Part shown: positions 1 through 13,500 of the stretch, in pieces
Layout of the letters: every line of letters begins with the position of its first letter
How positions within the stretch are numbered: the stretch's first letter is position 1
Assembly: GCA_034670405.1 (NCBI GenBank)
Contig: JAXDDX010000070.1
Location: 1,622,001 to 1,686,000 of the forward strand
DNA: 64,000 bases
Direction: 5' to 3'
From: Hoplostethus atlanticus
Taxonomy: Eukaryota > Chordata > Actinopteri > Trachichthyiformes > Trachichthyidae
The notes under the pieces: model-generated
Told to the model about the DNA's origin: nothing
What the model saw: only the letters and a program-made list of their open reading frames with translations
Databases searched by the model: none
Translations under genes and position numbers: made by a program

Positions 1-1241
1 AGAGCTAATGAAACTGCTCTGTTACCCCTAGCAGGAAGTCATGTACCCGCAGCCTCTCTTTCAGAAGTGCTTCAGATCCTCGTCTCTTTCTTTTCAACAT
101 CATCCCCTCGCTACTTCAGGTTAGCTAGCTAATGCAAATAAAATGCACCACTCCTTGGGCCCTTTGACCTTTCACTAGCAACTCTCACTATACGGCCTTT
201 AGGAGTCACCCTTACTTGTACAGTTGCCATTAGGAATAGTTCACTTCAAGGATTATGTCTATTTGTCCATGTGTACAATGCTTTAATCCTCGCCTCCATC
301 ATCAGTGTAAAGAAAAAAGAAAAACTTGAGGAATCTTGAAGACATTTTGCAAAATTGAAACTTTGCATTCAAGCATCTTTGTTTGAGACGTTTTCTTCCA
401 TTTGTGAGTCCAAACTCCCCTTGCATATAGTCTTCAATGGAGTTTTGGGCAGTGGCACCCATGTTGTTGTTGTTGTACATTCAGACAGATTCAGCTTGTG
501 CTAATAATATGCTACAACGTGTGCTAAAATGAAACCAACTTCAAAACATTTTCAAGCTCCCCATCATAAGTGCAACATGAGGTAACTCAAAAACAAGTTG
601 CAAAAACTAAATGATACTGGGTGCTACTGTGGCTATTATTGCAAAGTCAGCTACTCAGCTTGGATTGGATGTTTCTGCCTGTACAGCTAACGCGAAACCT
701 GAACGAGACATTACGATATTGGACCTGCAAATCCCATCTGAATACGAGAAAAGTCGCTGCTCAGTGAGGTAATGCGTTTCTGAGATTTTCTGCAGCATCA
801 AAGATCCGTCGAAGCCAGCACTTCTGAGGCCAAAGCCCCGGAACAAAGGGCCGCGATCCGCAGCGGTGCGTTTATCAGTGTTCAGATTTGACCCCGGCGT
901 TAGCGGCAAGCCGGCTGATCAAACAGTGACGCGGCGGCTCACAGGGCTGGCGGTGCATCCAGCCCGACAGCCTCAAAAGAGCCACAAAGCCTCTAGACTC
1001 ACAGCGCTGCGGTGCGGGGTTCGGCCCGGCCATTTATTTAGCGCTAATTAGCCGTTAGAACATGAAGGGCTTTCCATTGAGCGGCTGAATCCTCGGCAGT
1101 CGAAGCTCCCAGTGCTGACAACACAGGCCTGAGTCAGCCTGGAAGAGACGCTTTGTTCAGCCTGACACACACAAATACTTGTTCACCCTGGATTGACCCC
1201 ACTGCCCTGGCTGTGACACTACGCTCCATTATCACCACCCA

Positions 1242-1448
1242 TACACACACACACACACACACACATATGCACAAATTCACACATATACACACATGCTCAA
1301 ATTTGCACGTACACACTCATGCACAATGTCCATGCAAATCCACATATCTGCAATTACACACACATATATACACACATTTGGACACACACACAAACATTCA
1401 CAGACCTCAATGCCCTTTTCTATGCACACTTTTAAGGATGCACAAACA

Positions 1449-1477
<29 letters not shown>
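1242..1477 (+). repeat. (CA)n-rich stretch
   Basis: Pure runs at 1242-1265 and 1450-1477 with imperfect CA/CATA sequence between. Confidence 0.9.
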
Positions 1478-1479
<2 letters not shown>

Positions 1480-1764
1480 CTCACCGAGTGGGAATCAGCT
1501 GATTTGTGCAGCGTCACCTCCCACCAGTCGACAGCCGCTCCATAAAGTCAACCATGCGTCTCCAGCCATCCGGGCCTCGTCCAACATCCAGCCAACCCCC
1601 ATATTCTCCCTTTACATCTCTGCTCTAGTAAACCAAACACAGGAAATAGGATACCGCTACGGATATTGCTTCAACTCCCCGTCCCACCATCGCTGCCTAT
1701 CTTCCTTTCCACCTTCACTCTCTCTCTCTCTCCCACACTCTTATATATCCTATATACTGTATGG

Positions 1765-1900
1765 CTTTCAGAAGGTTTTAGTGTCTCATGCTCTAATTGC
1801 TGTTTCAGAGGCTTTTCCATCCTGACAAGAATAAAACTTTAAAGGGAAACACTGAAACGGAGTATAGGCATGAACATGGTCAGGTTTAAAGATCTGCTAT
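1765..1900 (+). mobile_element. Family A MITE fragment
   Basis: Matches the internal part of family A (TTTTAGTGTCTCATG, GTTTCAGAGGCTTTTCC, GGGAAACACTGAA). Ends missing. Confidence 0.65.
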
Positions 1901-2889
1901 CTCAATATCTCTACTGGCCTCATCGGTCCGACCTTAATCTCTTTCACTTTCTTCTGTTCGTCTTATTCTCCCTCGCCCCTTCATTCAAGTCGTGGGCCAA
2001 ACGGGTTCAGCTGCTTTTATGGAAGCCAATGAGAAAATACACAAAGGAATAAACCGACAGTTAAACCTCTGCCTCCCCCCTCCTCCCACTCCTGTTAACC
2101 CTGCGGCCGCCAAAGTTACACCTGGGCACGCAAGAAATACCAGACCAGAAACTAAATCAGGGGGGAAACGCTGACTGTGGCATAGGTCAAAGAGGTAAAG
2201 GTTGGAGATCTGTGGCGATACAAAATTGATAGAGAATCTGCATGTACTACAAAATAAGCCCTCTAACTCAGTCGTTCTCAACGTCATCTCAAGGTCATCC
2301 AGGGGTCCTTGAGGGGCCCTCCTAAACTGCAAAAGTTGAATTTCACTTTAATTCTGAAGAAATTGTCCCATATAGAGGTTTTAGTTTCACTCTCACCAGT
2401 ATTATCTCCTCCACATACAGGGTAGACGGTTCTGCAGTTCAATACTAAACCATCTTCCAATATGGGGGTAACCTGGAACAAAACCAAACAGTGGTCTAGT
2501 GAGTGCGTCTGGGGGGATTGGTGACATGAAAACCTTTTCAGAAGCCCTGAATAAGAGGAACAGGGCAGGGGGGGGGGAGGAGGCGTGGGCAAACTTTTTA
2601 TGAGTCCTCTGATTATAGTGTGGCTCAAAAGTGGGTCACGCACACTTCGGAGGGCCAGCCGGCACAAAGAGCCGGAGTGTTCTCGTGGTGCTGGAAGATT
2701 AGCAGGTTGAGAGGTATTATGGCGGGGCAGAGCGCTGCAGGGCCAGGCATGGCCAGGAGCTGCCCTGCTGCAGGAACCACAATGCCTTGCAGCACACAGC
2801 GCTGCCTCTGTCTGCCACGACTTCCATTACATCATCGCTATGTGCGTGCTGATAATGTGTGATAATGTGCAGGGGGGTTAGGAGCTAAG

Positions 2890-3191
2890 CAGGGTTAGAC
2901 CAATATATCAGGTCAATATTGAGTCTCGTCCACCTCTGATATGATGCAGTTTGATTGATTCCATATTTATTGTAGAATTGATCAATATTATTACAATTAC
3001 AATATGATTAGATTCCACACAAGTATGTTTTATTATGTTTTATTATAATAACCTGGGTTTCAATGGAGAGTTTTAGTGTTCTATGGTCTAAATGCTATGA
3101 TGTGTAACGGTCAAAAAAAGACATCAATCCAAAAATATTGGTATTGGTATCAGCAGTGGCGTTCAAAAGTCCATATATCGGTCTAACCCTG
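2890..3191 (+). mobile_element. Complete 302-bp hAT-type MITE (family A)
   Basis: Ends are inverted repeats CAGGGTTAGACCAATATAT and its complement with one difference. Flanked by an 8-base near-duplication, GAGCTAAG / GTGCTAAG. CAGGG ends plus 8-base target duplications are typical of hAT. No coding capacity. Fragments of the same family occur over a dozen times in this window. Confidence 0.8.
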
Positions 3192-4159
3192 GTGCTAAGG
3201 CTGACTTGGTAAAGACCTGCCTCACTTTACCACTCGTTCCTCTAGATGGAAGAAAATCCTTCATCACCTGTCATGCGAGCGAGCAGTGAGCTTAGAAAAC
3301 ATGTGATCCTGAACACCAGACCTCGGTGAAACAGTATTTGCCAGTACTCACTATGATTTGTTTTAGCCTACTTACTGTATGTGCCAGATGTGTGCCGTCT
3401 GCCAAATAGGACAACGCAATGAGTGCTGGAAAATTTAGACAATCAGAGGAAAGTATTTGAAAGTCAATTTAATATAATTTTCAGTAATTAAGAACTTGCC
3501 TGAACCGGTCTGATTCATCCTTATGCATTACCTCCTTGTGCCAACTCTACTATTTGACCCAGGCCTGCTAAGCAGAAAGAAAGCACTTGCAAATGTCAAA
3601 CTGCAGGATCTTTTTCCAAGTGACCTGGCATCCCCTTTTGAGAGCAGCTCTGCAGTATGCCAGACATCTCCATATGGAGGTCCATGTAATACAGCACACC
3701 GCTCTATACACTTATACACCTTCACATGTTCCACACATTTAAAAGGGGTCTCTCTTCAGAGCGTGAAAGAGTGTCATATGAACACCAAGATAAGACTGAC
3801 CCTGCGTCTGTTTAACATTACCATCCCAATTTTATAGAAGGACCACTGCACTGTTCAGAGAAAGGGAGCAATCCAACACTGCATCGCAGGTTTCACCACG
3901 TGGGTTATCCAGTTATCTCTGTGTAACCCAAAAGGTCACAAGCATTGTGGGGCCCCATTGTCGAGGTCTGTGTTCATAATGAAAATCAAGACCCAGCTCC
4001 AGGTTTCTTTCCTTGTCTGTGGATGCCTGCCTGAGAGATTAACCAACCCTATAATTGAACAACAGAACACAACACTGGAATAGTTCACCGGTAACCGGAG
4101 CCTCTCCTGTCTCGTCACCAGTGCCAAGCAGGTTCTCGGGTTGTACCAACGTCTCAGAA

Positions 4160-4265
4160 TTAACATGGTGATGATTTATTGATGATGATACACGTAGCAC
4201 CTTTAAAGGAGCCCATTTTCATACAACTTACATCAGTTTGATACTACTTACTATGATGTACAGGA
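4160..4265 (+). repeat. Dispersed repeat, copy 1
   Basis: About 105 bases similar to 6215-6330: GTGATGATTTATTGATG, AGCACCTTTAAAGGAGCC, GTTTGATACTACTTACTA. Family unknown. Confidence 0.6.
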
Positions 4266-4284
4266 TGAAATTACCTCATAAACC

Positions 4285-4361
4285 TAGTAGTAGTGGCGCC
4301 GTCCTAGTGGCATCTGGTTGGCATCTGCAGCCCAGAATTTCCCCCCTAAGGATCAATAAAG

Positions 4362-4406
<45 letters not shown>
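4285..4406 (+). mobile_element. LINE-type 3' tail with (TATC)n
   Basis: CCCCTAAGGATCAATAAAGT followed by about eleven ATCT units (4362-4406), a tail seen on fish LINE copies. Class not assigned. Confidence 0.55.
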
Positions 4407-6214
4407 GCTAAAAAGGAATCTATAAAGTAGGACAAGTCAGAGACTTCACAGCCATACACGTGAGCATTTATTAAGACAAACTCCAGAGCCTGCAGCACAG
4501 TTTGTATGGTAGCAGATGGGATGTCCATACCTCAGTTTTTGAAAGCCTGAGTTTCAAATGCGCTCTCCCTTGGCAATGACAAAGACAGTCATTCGTTATT
4601 TGGTTTATGAGCTAATGTTCTGGGTGTTTTCATGGCAAATTTTGATCAATAAATGTGTCAGTTCTTAAACTTGTTTCAGGGATGTGACCAGAACACACCA
4701 GATGCTGTCTTCAACCACTGCTGTGAAGCTAAGCAGATAACGCTAACTTTGCTAGGGCTTACTTTGAAGGAAAACGTTCAATAAAGTAAAGAAAGAAAAT
4801 ACTATACTATATACAATATATATAATATTATACATTGAATCTGACATGCCTATTTTTGCTAATCAGTTAGCCTACTGTTCGCTAATTCATTAAACCAACA
4901 ATCTCTCTTAGCAGCTCGAGTTAGCTGGTAGCAGAAAGCGTGATATTTATTTGCCGTTTCACTGCAACATTAGTTCTTGTAAAGCTAACATTATAAAGAC
5001 CACCCAGTGTGGTCTATTGCTATACTGCTGATCTGAAACAATCTCCACATTCTCAAACAGTCCTTTACAGCACCACACAGGATATGGTACAGGGGACGTT
5101 CACTAGTCTACGTCTTAGCTTTTTGATGACAAAGTATTTGGCTACCTTAACAGTGATATAATCCACTGTTTCCTTTGCATGTGTACCACGCGGGTCCATT
5201 ACTGCTATCACCTTGTTACCCGTTGTACTTAATTATCATCTGACAGCACCATTTTATCGAGACAAAATCGTCTTCAACGTTATGTTATTGTCAACCAAAC
5301 CTTTTAAGTCTGAATCATATCAGACATCCAGCAAGAGGGAGGACAGGAAAGTGACATGGATGTCTCTTCTCTGTACTGCGTTAGCCTCTTGCAGCCACTG
5401 ACCTTTTCCCTGTGGCTCATTAAAGTTTCAATGTGACATTCGGTAGGCGTAGGTGGACAGCCTGCCAAGCCAGAAGACACCCATTGGACGAAGGCTTCTG
5501 AGACCTTATGTTGTAATCTTGAGGTGGAAAAAGGCAAGAACGTGAAGTACATGAAGAATACAGATAGAAGAGTAGTGCTCTTTATCATGCTATATGACTT
5601 GTCTATTTCTACCCAGCCTATCCACGGGTTGGATCAGGAACAGCTCTGAAGTACATATGGGATCCTAATCAGTGATGTAGTCATAAATATAAAGGTGGGT
5701 AAACTATAACCTCCACTCAGCGATTGTCAAAAAGGAGAACCACGATTAAACCCAACAAAAATCAATCCATGATAGTTTTTTTCCTGTGGCATTTTTAAAC
5801 ATCAAAATATCAAATGAGACCACGGTGGAGATGATTGGTCGCCTCTATCTCACACCAGTGGTGTTGTTAGCGCTAGTGTTTCTCCAAATTAAGACTACAT
5901 TTCCCATCAACCCTGTTGCTTCCTGTCCCCCCTTCCCCTCCCTGTCTTTGTCTTTACTGAAGAGGATCAACATGTTGGAAGTGATTTTTCCATCTTCCTT
6001 TCTCTCCTTCCACCATCTGCTGTTGTCTGTTAGCGCTAGAAGAACAGAACAGTGCCCTCTTCCTGTAAAGCAAGCCAGCAGATTTCCCGTCAAATCCGAC
6101 CAGGTGGCACACAATGTAAAATGCAGTGTAGAGGCTGGTGGAGGCTGGTGGAGGCTGGTGGAGGCTACCAATCTTCTCATCAAATCTTACTTTACAGTAA
6201 GTATACTAATGTCT

Positions 6215-6330
6215 CAAAATTAATGCGGTGATGATTTACTGATGTTAAATTGATACACTCAGCACCTTTAAGGAAGCCTTTTTCATATAACCTACATCTG
6301 TTTGATACTACTTACTAAGGTACAAAAGGT
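6215..6330 (+). repeat. Dispersed repeat, copy 2
   Basis: Partner of 4160-4265 about 2 kb away, same orientation. Confidence 0.6.
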
Positions 6331-7503
6331 AGCTAAATTGATTTTAGGTGGGATTACCGTCCACTACAGCCGTGGTCCTAATGATTTATTGGATCAACAA
6401 CACTAGCAAAGTCACAAAAACTCATTGGATCAAATCAAAGAGTTTTTCTTAAAGTGATATTCCACTCTTAACGGGGAGTATGTGACAGCCAGCTCCACAG
6501 AGAGCCTATGAGGTGAAACCCTGAAGACATTATGTTAGCTAGCATTTGGTAATAAAACCAATTCTATTCTGGAAAAACAGTTTAAGGACACTCTGAAATT
6601 GGAGTGACCCCCGTTATTTCAAGATATTTTCCCTTAATTCAAGGAAATTCACAAATGAAGTAAAACTGCATTGGGAGAAATCAAAACGATCTCATCCCAC
6701 TGGCAGACTTTCTCACTTCTCACAAGGAAAACAGGACGCTAGACTAGAAGACCCCGGGTTGGACATTTTTTTGTCAGTGAAAAGGCCACTTGGTGTGACT
6801 AAACACACCCCGGCCCTGTCAGGACCTGCTGCCAAGAAGAGAAAAAAGGAAGCAAAGAAACAGATTAGCAGAAGGAAGGGAAGAAAAACTCTCTCCTCAG
6901 TCCTGTGGGTCAATGAGGCTGAGGTGAGATGGTTCACTAAGCATCAGGTAGGAAAAACCACCAGTGGGTTTTTATCTGCTCACTGCACACACCTACAGTC
7001 AAAATGAACTCCAACCATTTTCACTATTAATAAAAAAAGATTATGTTGGTTTTATCCTCATGAGCTATAAGAACAAGACAATACTAAAAACAACCAACAC
7101 AAATTGTTTGGTTTAATATCACGAAAACTGAAACAGACAAAGTGAACTACAGTGTATCGCTGTATCTGGATCTATGTTGATCTATGCAACCTTTTAAATG
7201 GACTGGCACTGTGAGCATTTCAATTCATTCATTCAATTTATTTCAGTTCTATTTGAGTCCATTTAATGAATGATAATGCATTTAAGTTAGAATTACTTAA
7301 TCCAATTTAATAAAAATGTTATATAACTGAAATACTTGAATCTTATTACGAAAGTGTGTTTTCAGTCTTCATATGTTATGAAGGCTGAACACACACAAGA
7401 ACCAGGGCTTCTCTACATCTATCCATGACAAGATACCAAGAAATACTAATGCAATAACACTGTACTGAAGAAACTCACGCTTTTACACTTACACAGTCTA
7501 AGA

Positions 7504-7504
<1 letters not shown>

Positions 7505-7547
<43 letters not shown>

Positions 7548-7704
7548 TGAGTACATACCCGTTTTCAGGAGTTTCAATACAGTTTACTAAATTTCATGAC
7601 TATTCCATGAGATGCAGCACAAATCCAAAGACCAATCTGTCAGGGTTCATGTTCAAATGTTATTTGTTTGAAAAGCTGCATGTTGCTGCATGTTGAAGTC
7701 ACAT

Positions 7705-7751
<47 letters not shown>

Positions 7752-7925
7752 CTACTGTTGAATCTGATATGAAGTTAAAACCATGGCTCTTGGCAACAGA
7801 GCAGCAATTGAAACTATGAGGCCTCTTCAAAGGGAAGGAAACCAGACAGCGACTCGCAGATCCAACGCTCTCTCTCTCAAACACTTGTAAATACACCAGC
7901 ACACACACACACACACACACACACA

Positions 7926-7962
<37 letters not shown>
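7505..7962 (+). repeat. Cluster of three (CA)n runs
   Basis: (CA)n at 7505-7544, 7707-7750 and 7900-7962, the last with a CGCG interruption. Confidence 0.95.
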
Positions 7963-7964
<2 letters not shown>

Positions 7965-9741
7965 GGAGATTCACCTCGTAAATTAGATGAAAAGTGGCCC
8001 ACTCTAATTTCAGTGTAAGACGCCTGCTGAGGCTGGAAGCAGTCAGACTCCTTCCTGATGTTCCAGAAGGGGGAATTCCTCCTCCTATGGAAATCAGCAG
8101 CTTTACTGGACCCTGTTCAAAGCGTTATTTCATATGACAAGCACTTCCTAGGTCCTGTTGCTCTCAGACGGCAACACATTACAGGACCCGGTTCGGTTAC
8201 AGCCAGCGGAGGACTTCCTGCTCCTCCAGGTTTATTCTGACTCTTGTCATCCAGATTCCACGGTGTGTTTTCCTTTTGAAGGGTTTTGTCACACCAGACA
8301 TTTGTATCCCTCTTGTAAATGAAATACTCCGGACCAAAACAATCCAGCGCTACTTTCTGTGGTTAAAGGGGGAAACGAGCAGAGAAGAAAACCGATTTGG
8401 CTTTGATGGGAGTGAAGCCAATTCTCTGACTTCCAGAGGAATAAATCACAACTGTGGATGGAGGAGTTCCAGCATTACATAATGAAAGAGAAAGGAGAGC
8501 TTCACGGAGGCGAAGGCAGTCCAGGTACTACCGAAAAGACGTAGTGTAGATCATGCTTTTGAGATGAGAGGCTGAGAGAAGCGCAAGAGAGTGCTTTTTG
8601 TCAAGAAAACGCAACGAAAAGACAGATCACAGGTCAGTTTTAGATTTAGGCTCTCAGGAAAGAGTGCAATACACGTCTTATGATGAACCATGTCGTGGTA
8701 AATACAAAGGTGGGTAAAATATGAACTCCAGGCAAACCAAACATATATAAACAAAATCAATGACACTGTAAGAAAAGAATGCGTTTATGCTTTGTGCTGT
8801 GTCGTGGTACATTCATGAGATCACCAATACGAGTTTTGGTCTGAGGTGTCTTAGATGTTCATAAATAATGATCACACTCTCCTAGGCTATAGTAGCAATT
8901 CCCCTTTAAGATGCTACATGCTACATGCTACATTTTGGTGATGTTTGGAACGTTTTGTGGTTATCAAGGTGAGGCTAGCGGCCACAGAGCAGGAAGTCAC
9001 AGCAACAACAACAAAGGAGGAAAGCAGGAAGAAAAGAAAGAACAGCAAAGCTAAATTATAGATGCTATTTGAAGGTCGACAGCTCATCAAGATGAGTGAC
9101 AAGTGTTGGGGTGGGAACCAACTGAGATGAGGAGGGGCGGAACTAACAGTACTGTAGTGCATATAGTCTGCTTTAAAGCACAATCTAAAACAGAACTCAT
9201 GGGTTATTCTTATGAAAGTGGACAATTCAATCTGGATTTGTGGAGATGAACGAGTTATAGATCAAAACAGGAGCTGCTCTACTGACGGTGAGTGGGAGAC
9301 AGTCACAGGACCCAAGGTGAATTCGAGTATTTCTTTACAGGGGTACATGATGGATCAGCTCTGGTGGTTGTGTTGGGTGGAGTTTTCTTTTAAAATTACA
9401 TTTACCAATCAAATGCATGAATGTCAATTTCTGTTATCATCCCCTCTAAATATGAGATTTAAATTGAATTATCCATAAAAGTCCCACTCACATCTCCTGA
9501 TTGATGTTCATCATAGTTAGTGGTCATCCTCTCACACAAAACTAACTTTGATGAGAAATTGTAGAAAAGTTGGACTACTACTACTTTCATTTTGTTCAGT
9601 AAAGGAGGAGAGTTCTTGTGAATGTTGGCCATGAGTGTGTGTGTCATGGTTTTGTAATTGTGAGACTCTGAAAGGAAAACGGAGGTGAAGTGCCACCTGT
9701 CTCTCAATTTGAGGTCACCAGATGACCTAGACCAACTATTT

Positions 9742-9743
<2 letters not shown>

Positions 9744-9776
<33 letters not shown>
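9744..9776 (+). repeat. (CA)n next to adamts17 exon 7
   Basis: (CA)n run starting 11 bases past the exon 7 donor, so right inside the splice-flanking intron. Confidence 0.95.
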
Positions 9777-9778
<2 letters not shown>

Positions 9779-9786
9779 CTACTCAC

Positions 9787-9830
9787 CCACAGTGTCACAG
9801 GGTTCGTCTTTATGAACGCAGAAATCTGTC
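9787..9830 (-). CDS. adamts17: adamts17 coding exon 7 (44 bases)
   Basis: Encodes [15 protein letters not shown], almost identical to human ADAMTS17. Starts after CTTTCAG in the phase needed by exon 6 and ends in phase 1 at a GTGAGT donor. The next exon (IAYLGGVCS... and HELGHN in human) was not found in 1-9786 and should lie beyond the left edge. Confidence 0.93.
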
Positions 9831-10467
9831 CTGAAAGAGCAACAAGAGCAAATGAACCCATTAATTTCAATTGGAGCTACACTGACAGTAGATAGTACTG
9901 ATAGTAGACCAGCCGTTACAAGATCTGATCCAAGTACAGCACTACTCCATTCATTCATGCTGCCTGTTATTGGCCTATTATAAAGCAATTACAGAAACAA
10001 GTACATCAATTGTATTCATTCAATCAAAATATGAACTGACTATTGTAAAACATCAAATAAAAGAAAATAACTAATATGATGAATGATAAAATAGAAAATA
10101 CACTTCATAACTTCTACAGGTTATAGTTTCTCTGTTTTGTGTTTTTATCCTGATCAAACATCTTGTTGACCGACAGATAAAAAAAACTACTTATTTATAA
10201 TAGGTAAAACAGAATACAACCATCAATCACAAATTCAAACACACACACACACACACACCACACACCACACACCACTATTGGTTCATGGTTTTGCTGGTTG
10301 CCATGGGAACTCCTATGTGGCCCAGCCTGCAGAGAGTCGGAGACAGGCTCTTCATTCCCAGCACCAGGCCTGATGGGAAACCAGACCTCTCTTTGTCCCA
10401 ACTGTCAACCCACTACTTGATATGCTTTCTTTTCACACTACACTACGGAGCCCCAAGTGGAGACTGA

Positions 10468-10520
<53 letters not shown>

Positions 10521-13500
10521 GTTAGAGGCAGCAGTTCCTGCAGTAATTTCCCTCGGTAGATATTGGGGACCGGGTTAGTGCTGGGAGCGATAGCACTGCA
10601 GCGACAACAGTGGAGGAGGACAGTTTCCCACCGACGTGTCGCAGCGCTCAGCTAGGTGTGAACAGCTACATGTCAGCATCTGGGAACCAGACCTAGCCAA
10701 GCACTTGTCTCTGTCCATGTGTGTGTTTGTTAGGGTTTGTTAGGGTTTGACCAATATGGGTTTTTGATACTGATCATTTTGGATCGAAGCTGCTGATGAA
10801 CAATATTTTTTTACTGATGTTCAAATCTTTAAATTTGGCCGGTAGGGTTTGACCAATATGGGTTTTTTGAGGACCGATACAGATAGTTTTTTGTCGGACC
10901 TGCCGATATCCAGTATCTTTAAATTTGACAATTTTCAGGCCAAAACATTACAAAGATTCGTGTTTCCTCAAGAATTGTCTCGTCTAGTCTTGGTGGAAAA
11001 GCCTCTGAAAGCATTTAGACCATCATGGGACACTAAAACTCTCCACTGAAACTTAAATGAAATGCAAGATTAAGCCCTGACGTTACAAGCATTTTGCAAA
11101 ACCGAAACAAAAATTAAAACTTAAATGCCTCAAACAACATAAACTAACCTGAATCTGCAATCTCTGCCTCCAAAACTAACTCACCTAAAATAACAATCTA
11201 GGTGAAATATGTTGAACCTTTTGGCCTTTTGATGAGTGGAGATCAACTATGGACCAACCAAAGAATATTCTCCTTGCATGAAGCTGAAAGTAAATTAAAT
11301 CTAAAATGAAGCATGGCAAAAGTTGAAATAAAAGAATTGTATCAAATAAATGGAAAAATACAACATTAATAAACTTTGTTAGGTAAAGTTTACTTTGGCC
11401 TCAAACAGTAAAAACACTCCAACTCTCCAACTCCGAACACATGAACGGTCAGGGAAAACCGAAAGGTGTCTGGCTCTGATTGCCCCAATGAAGAGAAGTC
11501 AGAGCCAGTTGTGAGGTTTAGATCTCCATTAAGAGGACACTGGGAGACTTCTCAAAAGGATGCAAAGACTTGAGCCGCAACATGAAAGAATCGTTACTGA
11601 GGAAGCTCCGTTTAAAAAGCGTCCCGCCCTCAAACCGCCCGGGTTAGCAAACTGGAAGGCCATGGTGGGTTCAAAAAAACGAGCTGCCTTTGAACTCTAT
11701 GCACACAAACACAAACATCAAACTACAGAAGATACTCCATCTGACCTTTATGCACAAGTTCAGCCGATGCTTCTCCCACCACAACCTTACTTGGCACTAA
11801 ATGCGTCCGATGCATTTCCTTCAGTAATCCCAGTCCCTGCAGGAGTGGCTCGTCACTGACCCGGTCACTACACACAGCTCAGGTTCACGAGAAGCCCAAA
11901 CAATGACTAACAGAGAGGGAAGGCTGGGGGGGGGGGGGGGGGGGGTCGGCGGGGGTTGATGCTGTCCTGTACAATCCCTTTTTACTTTTTCTAAAATTTC
12001 TAAAACTTTTTCTTTCCCCAAGTTGTTGTTTTTGTTTTTCTTGGATTCTTTTTCTCATAATACCCTTTTTTTTGCTATGAGAAAGTGTGTGAAACAAGCA
12101 CTCCAAAAGTAACATTAAGTTCATTTTAATAGCTGCGATTTCCTGGAAGTGCTTGCCATTAAAAAATGAAGCGCTTGTTGGACTGAATGCATTAACATTT
12201 CGTATTCACATCATCTCTTTTCAGATTTATTTTCTCCAAAGTGAAGTCAGTGGAGCTGTCTGCTGCTTGGTGATCAGCTCATTGTCTGCCAGTTCATCTC
12301 TCTATCTCCATCTCTGGGAAATATAAAAGTAAAAAAGTACATAATGGTCAGCCTTTTGGTGTTTTCCTGTCAGGTGTCTCTTGACTGTGAGGGTGCTGTA
12401 CTATTTGCCAAAGGAAGTGAAGGTGCTTTCACTTTGGATGGAGCTCACTGGGAAGAAGATGAAAGGGAATTCCACCTCAGCAACCTTTGGAAACCTCACG
12501 CTGAAGCCTTTCCAGTAGTCACAGAGCTCCATGAAGGTTAAGAGGGTATCCTTTGACACACAGTGGTGGTAGACAATCCACTCTTCAATGAGGTCTGGAA
12601 GGTGCAGTCAACCCCTCAGTGCAGTCATTCATCAATTAAAAGGCAGGTAAACACCCTGGACAGGTCTCCAGTCCATCACAGGGCGAACACAGACAGACAA
12701 ACACTCCCATTCACACCTATGGGCAATGTAGTCTCCAATCTACCCAACTTGCATGTCTTTGGACTGTGGGAAGAAACCTGGGAGAACATGTGGGGAAGGT
12801 GCAAATAAACAGAAAGGACCGGGAATCGAACCCAGCCCATTCCTGCTGTGAGGCAACAGCGCTCACAAACTGAGCCACAGTGCCACCTCCCACTGTGTAG
12901 CGTAGCACTCAGTTTCCTTTTCCATGGCAAGTGCCTAGCTGTACACCTCCTTAGCAGGGTGGACAGCCCAGCGCTTGGAGAACGCATGGAATGCTCCATA
13001 CAAGTTTTCATGCACCTTTTTTCTCTGTTGGACTCCCATCTGGTCGATGGACTTGTTGGTCTTTGCACCAAAGCCACAGGTCTTTGTACCAAAAAAACAG
13101 CTTGTAGTATCCCTCGGAGATCAAGGTAAGCTTCACCTTCAGACCATCCATCAGACGTTTATGATAGTATGTAATGAGGAACCCTTTGCCTGGAAGAATT
13201 CCCGGTGTAGAGGGAGATCTGATGATGATGTTCAGCATGGTACTTCATCACTTCAAGCCAGGTGTTCCCCCTGGCAGTTGCTGCCTCGGGAGGCATCTTG
13301 GCATGCACACACTCCTTCATCTTTTCCTTGTTCCTCACCTTTAGAAGAATGCTAACTTGACCCATACCACCAGAGATGTAGCTTCACTAAAGTCCTTGAA
13401 ATGCTGCCATGTTCCCCCCGGCTATATTGATCACGTGGCACAGGCAGGTCACATGCACACTGTTGGGCATGGTACCATTCAGTACACTGCCCACATATCG

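Larger units (their letters stand above)
1..9786. other. adamts17 intron 7 (part), no gene seen
   Basis: No exon of adamts17 or another gene was recognised. It holds many (CA)n runs, a LINE 3' end with a (TATC)n tail, a complete 302-bp hAT-type MITE, a fragment of the same family, a ten-base tandem repeat (6132-6168) and a pair of related segments at 4160-4265 and 6215-6330. Confidence 0.7.

Noticed and set aside
5786-6223. 145-codon open frame on plus with a 112-codon frame opposite
   Set aside because: No recognised domain or splice context, and includes a 10-base tandem repeat at its end.
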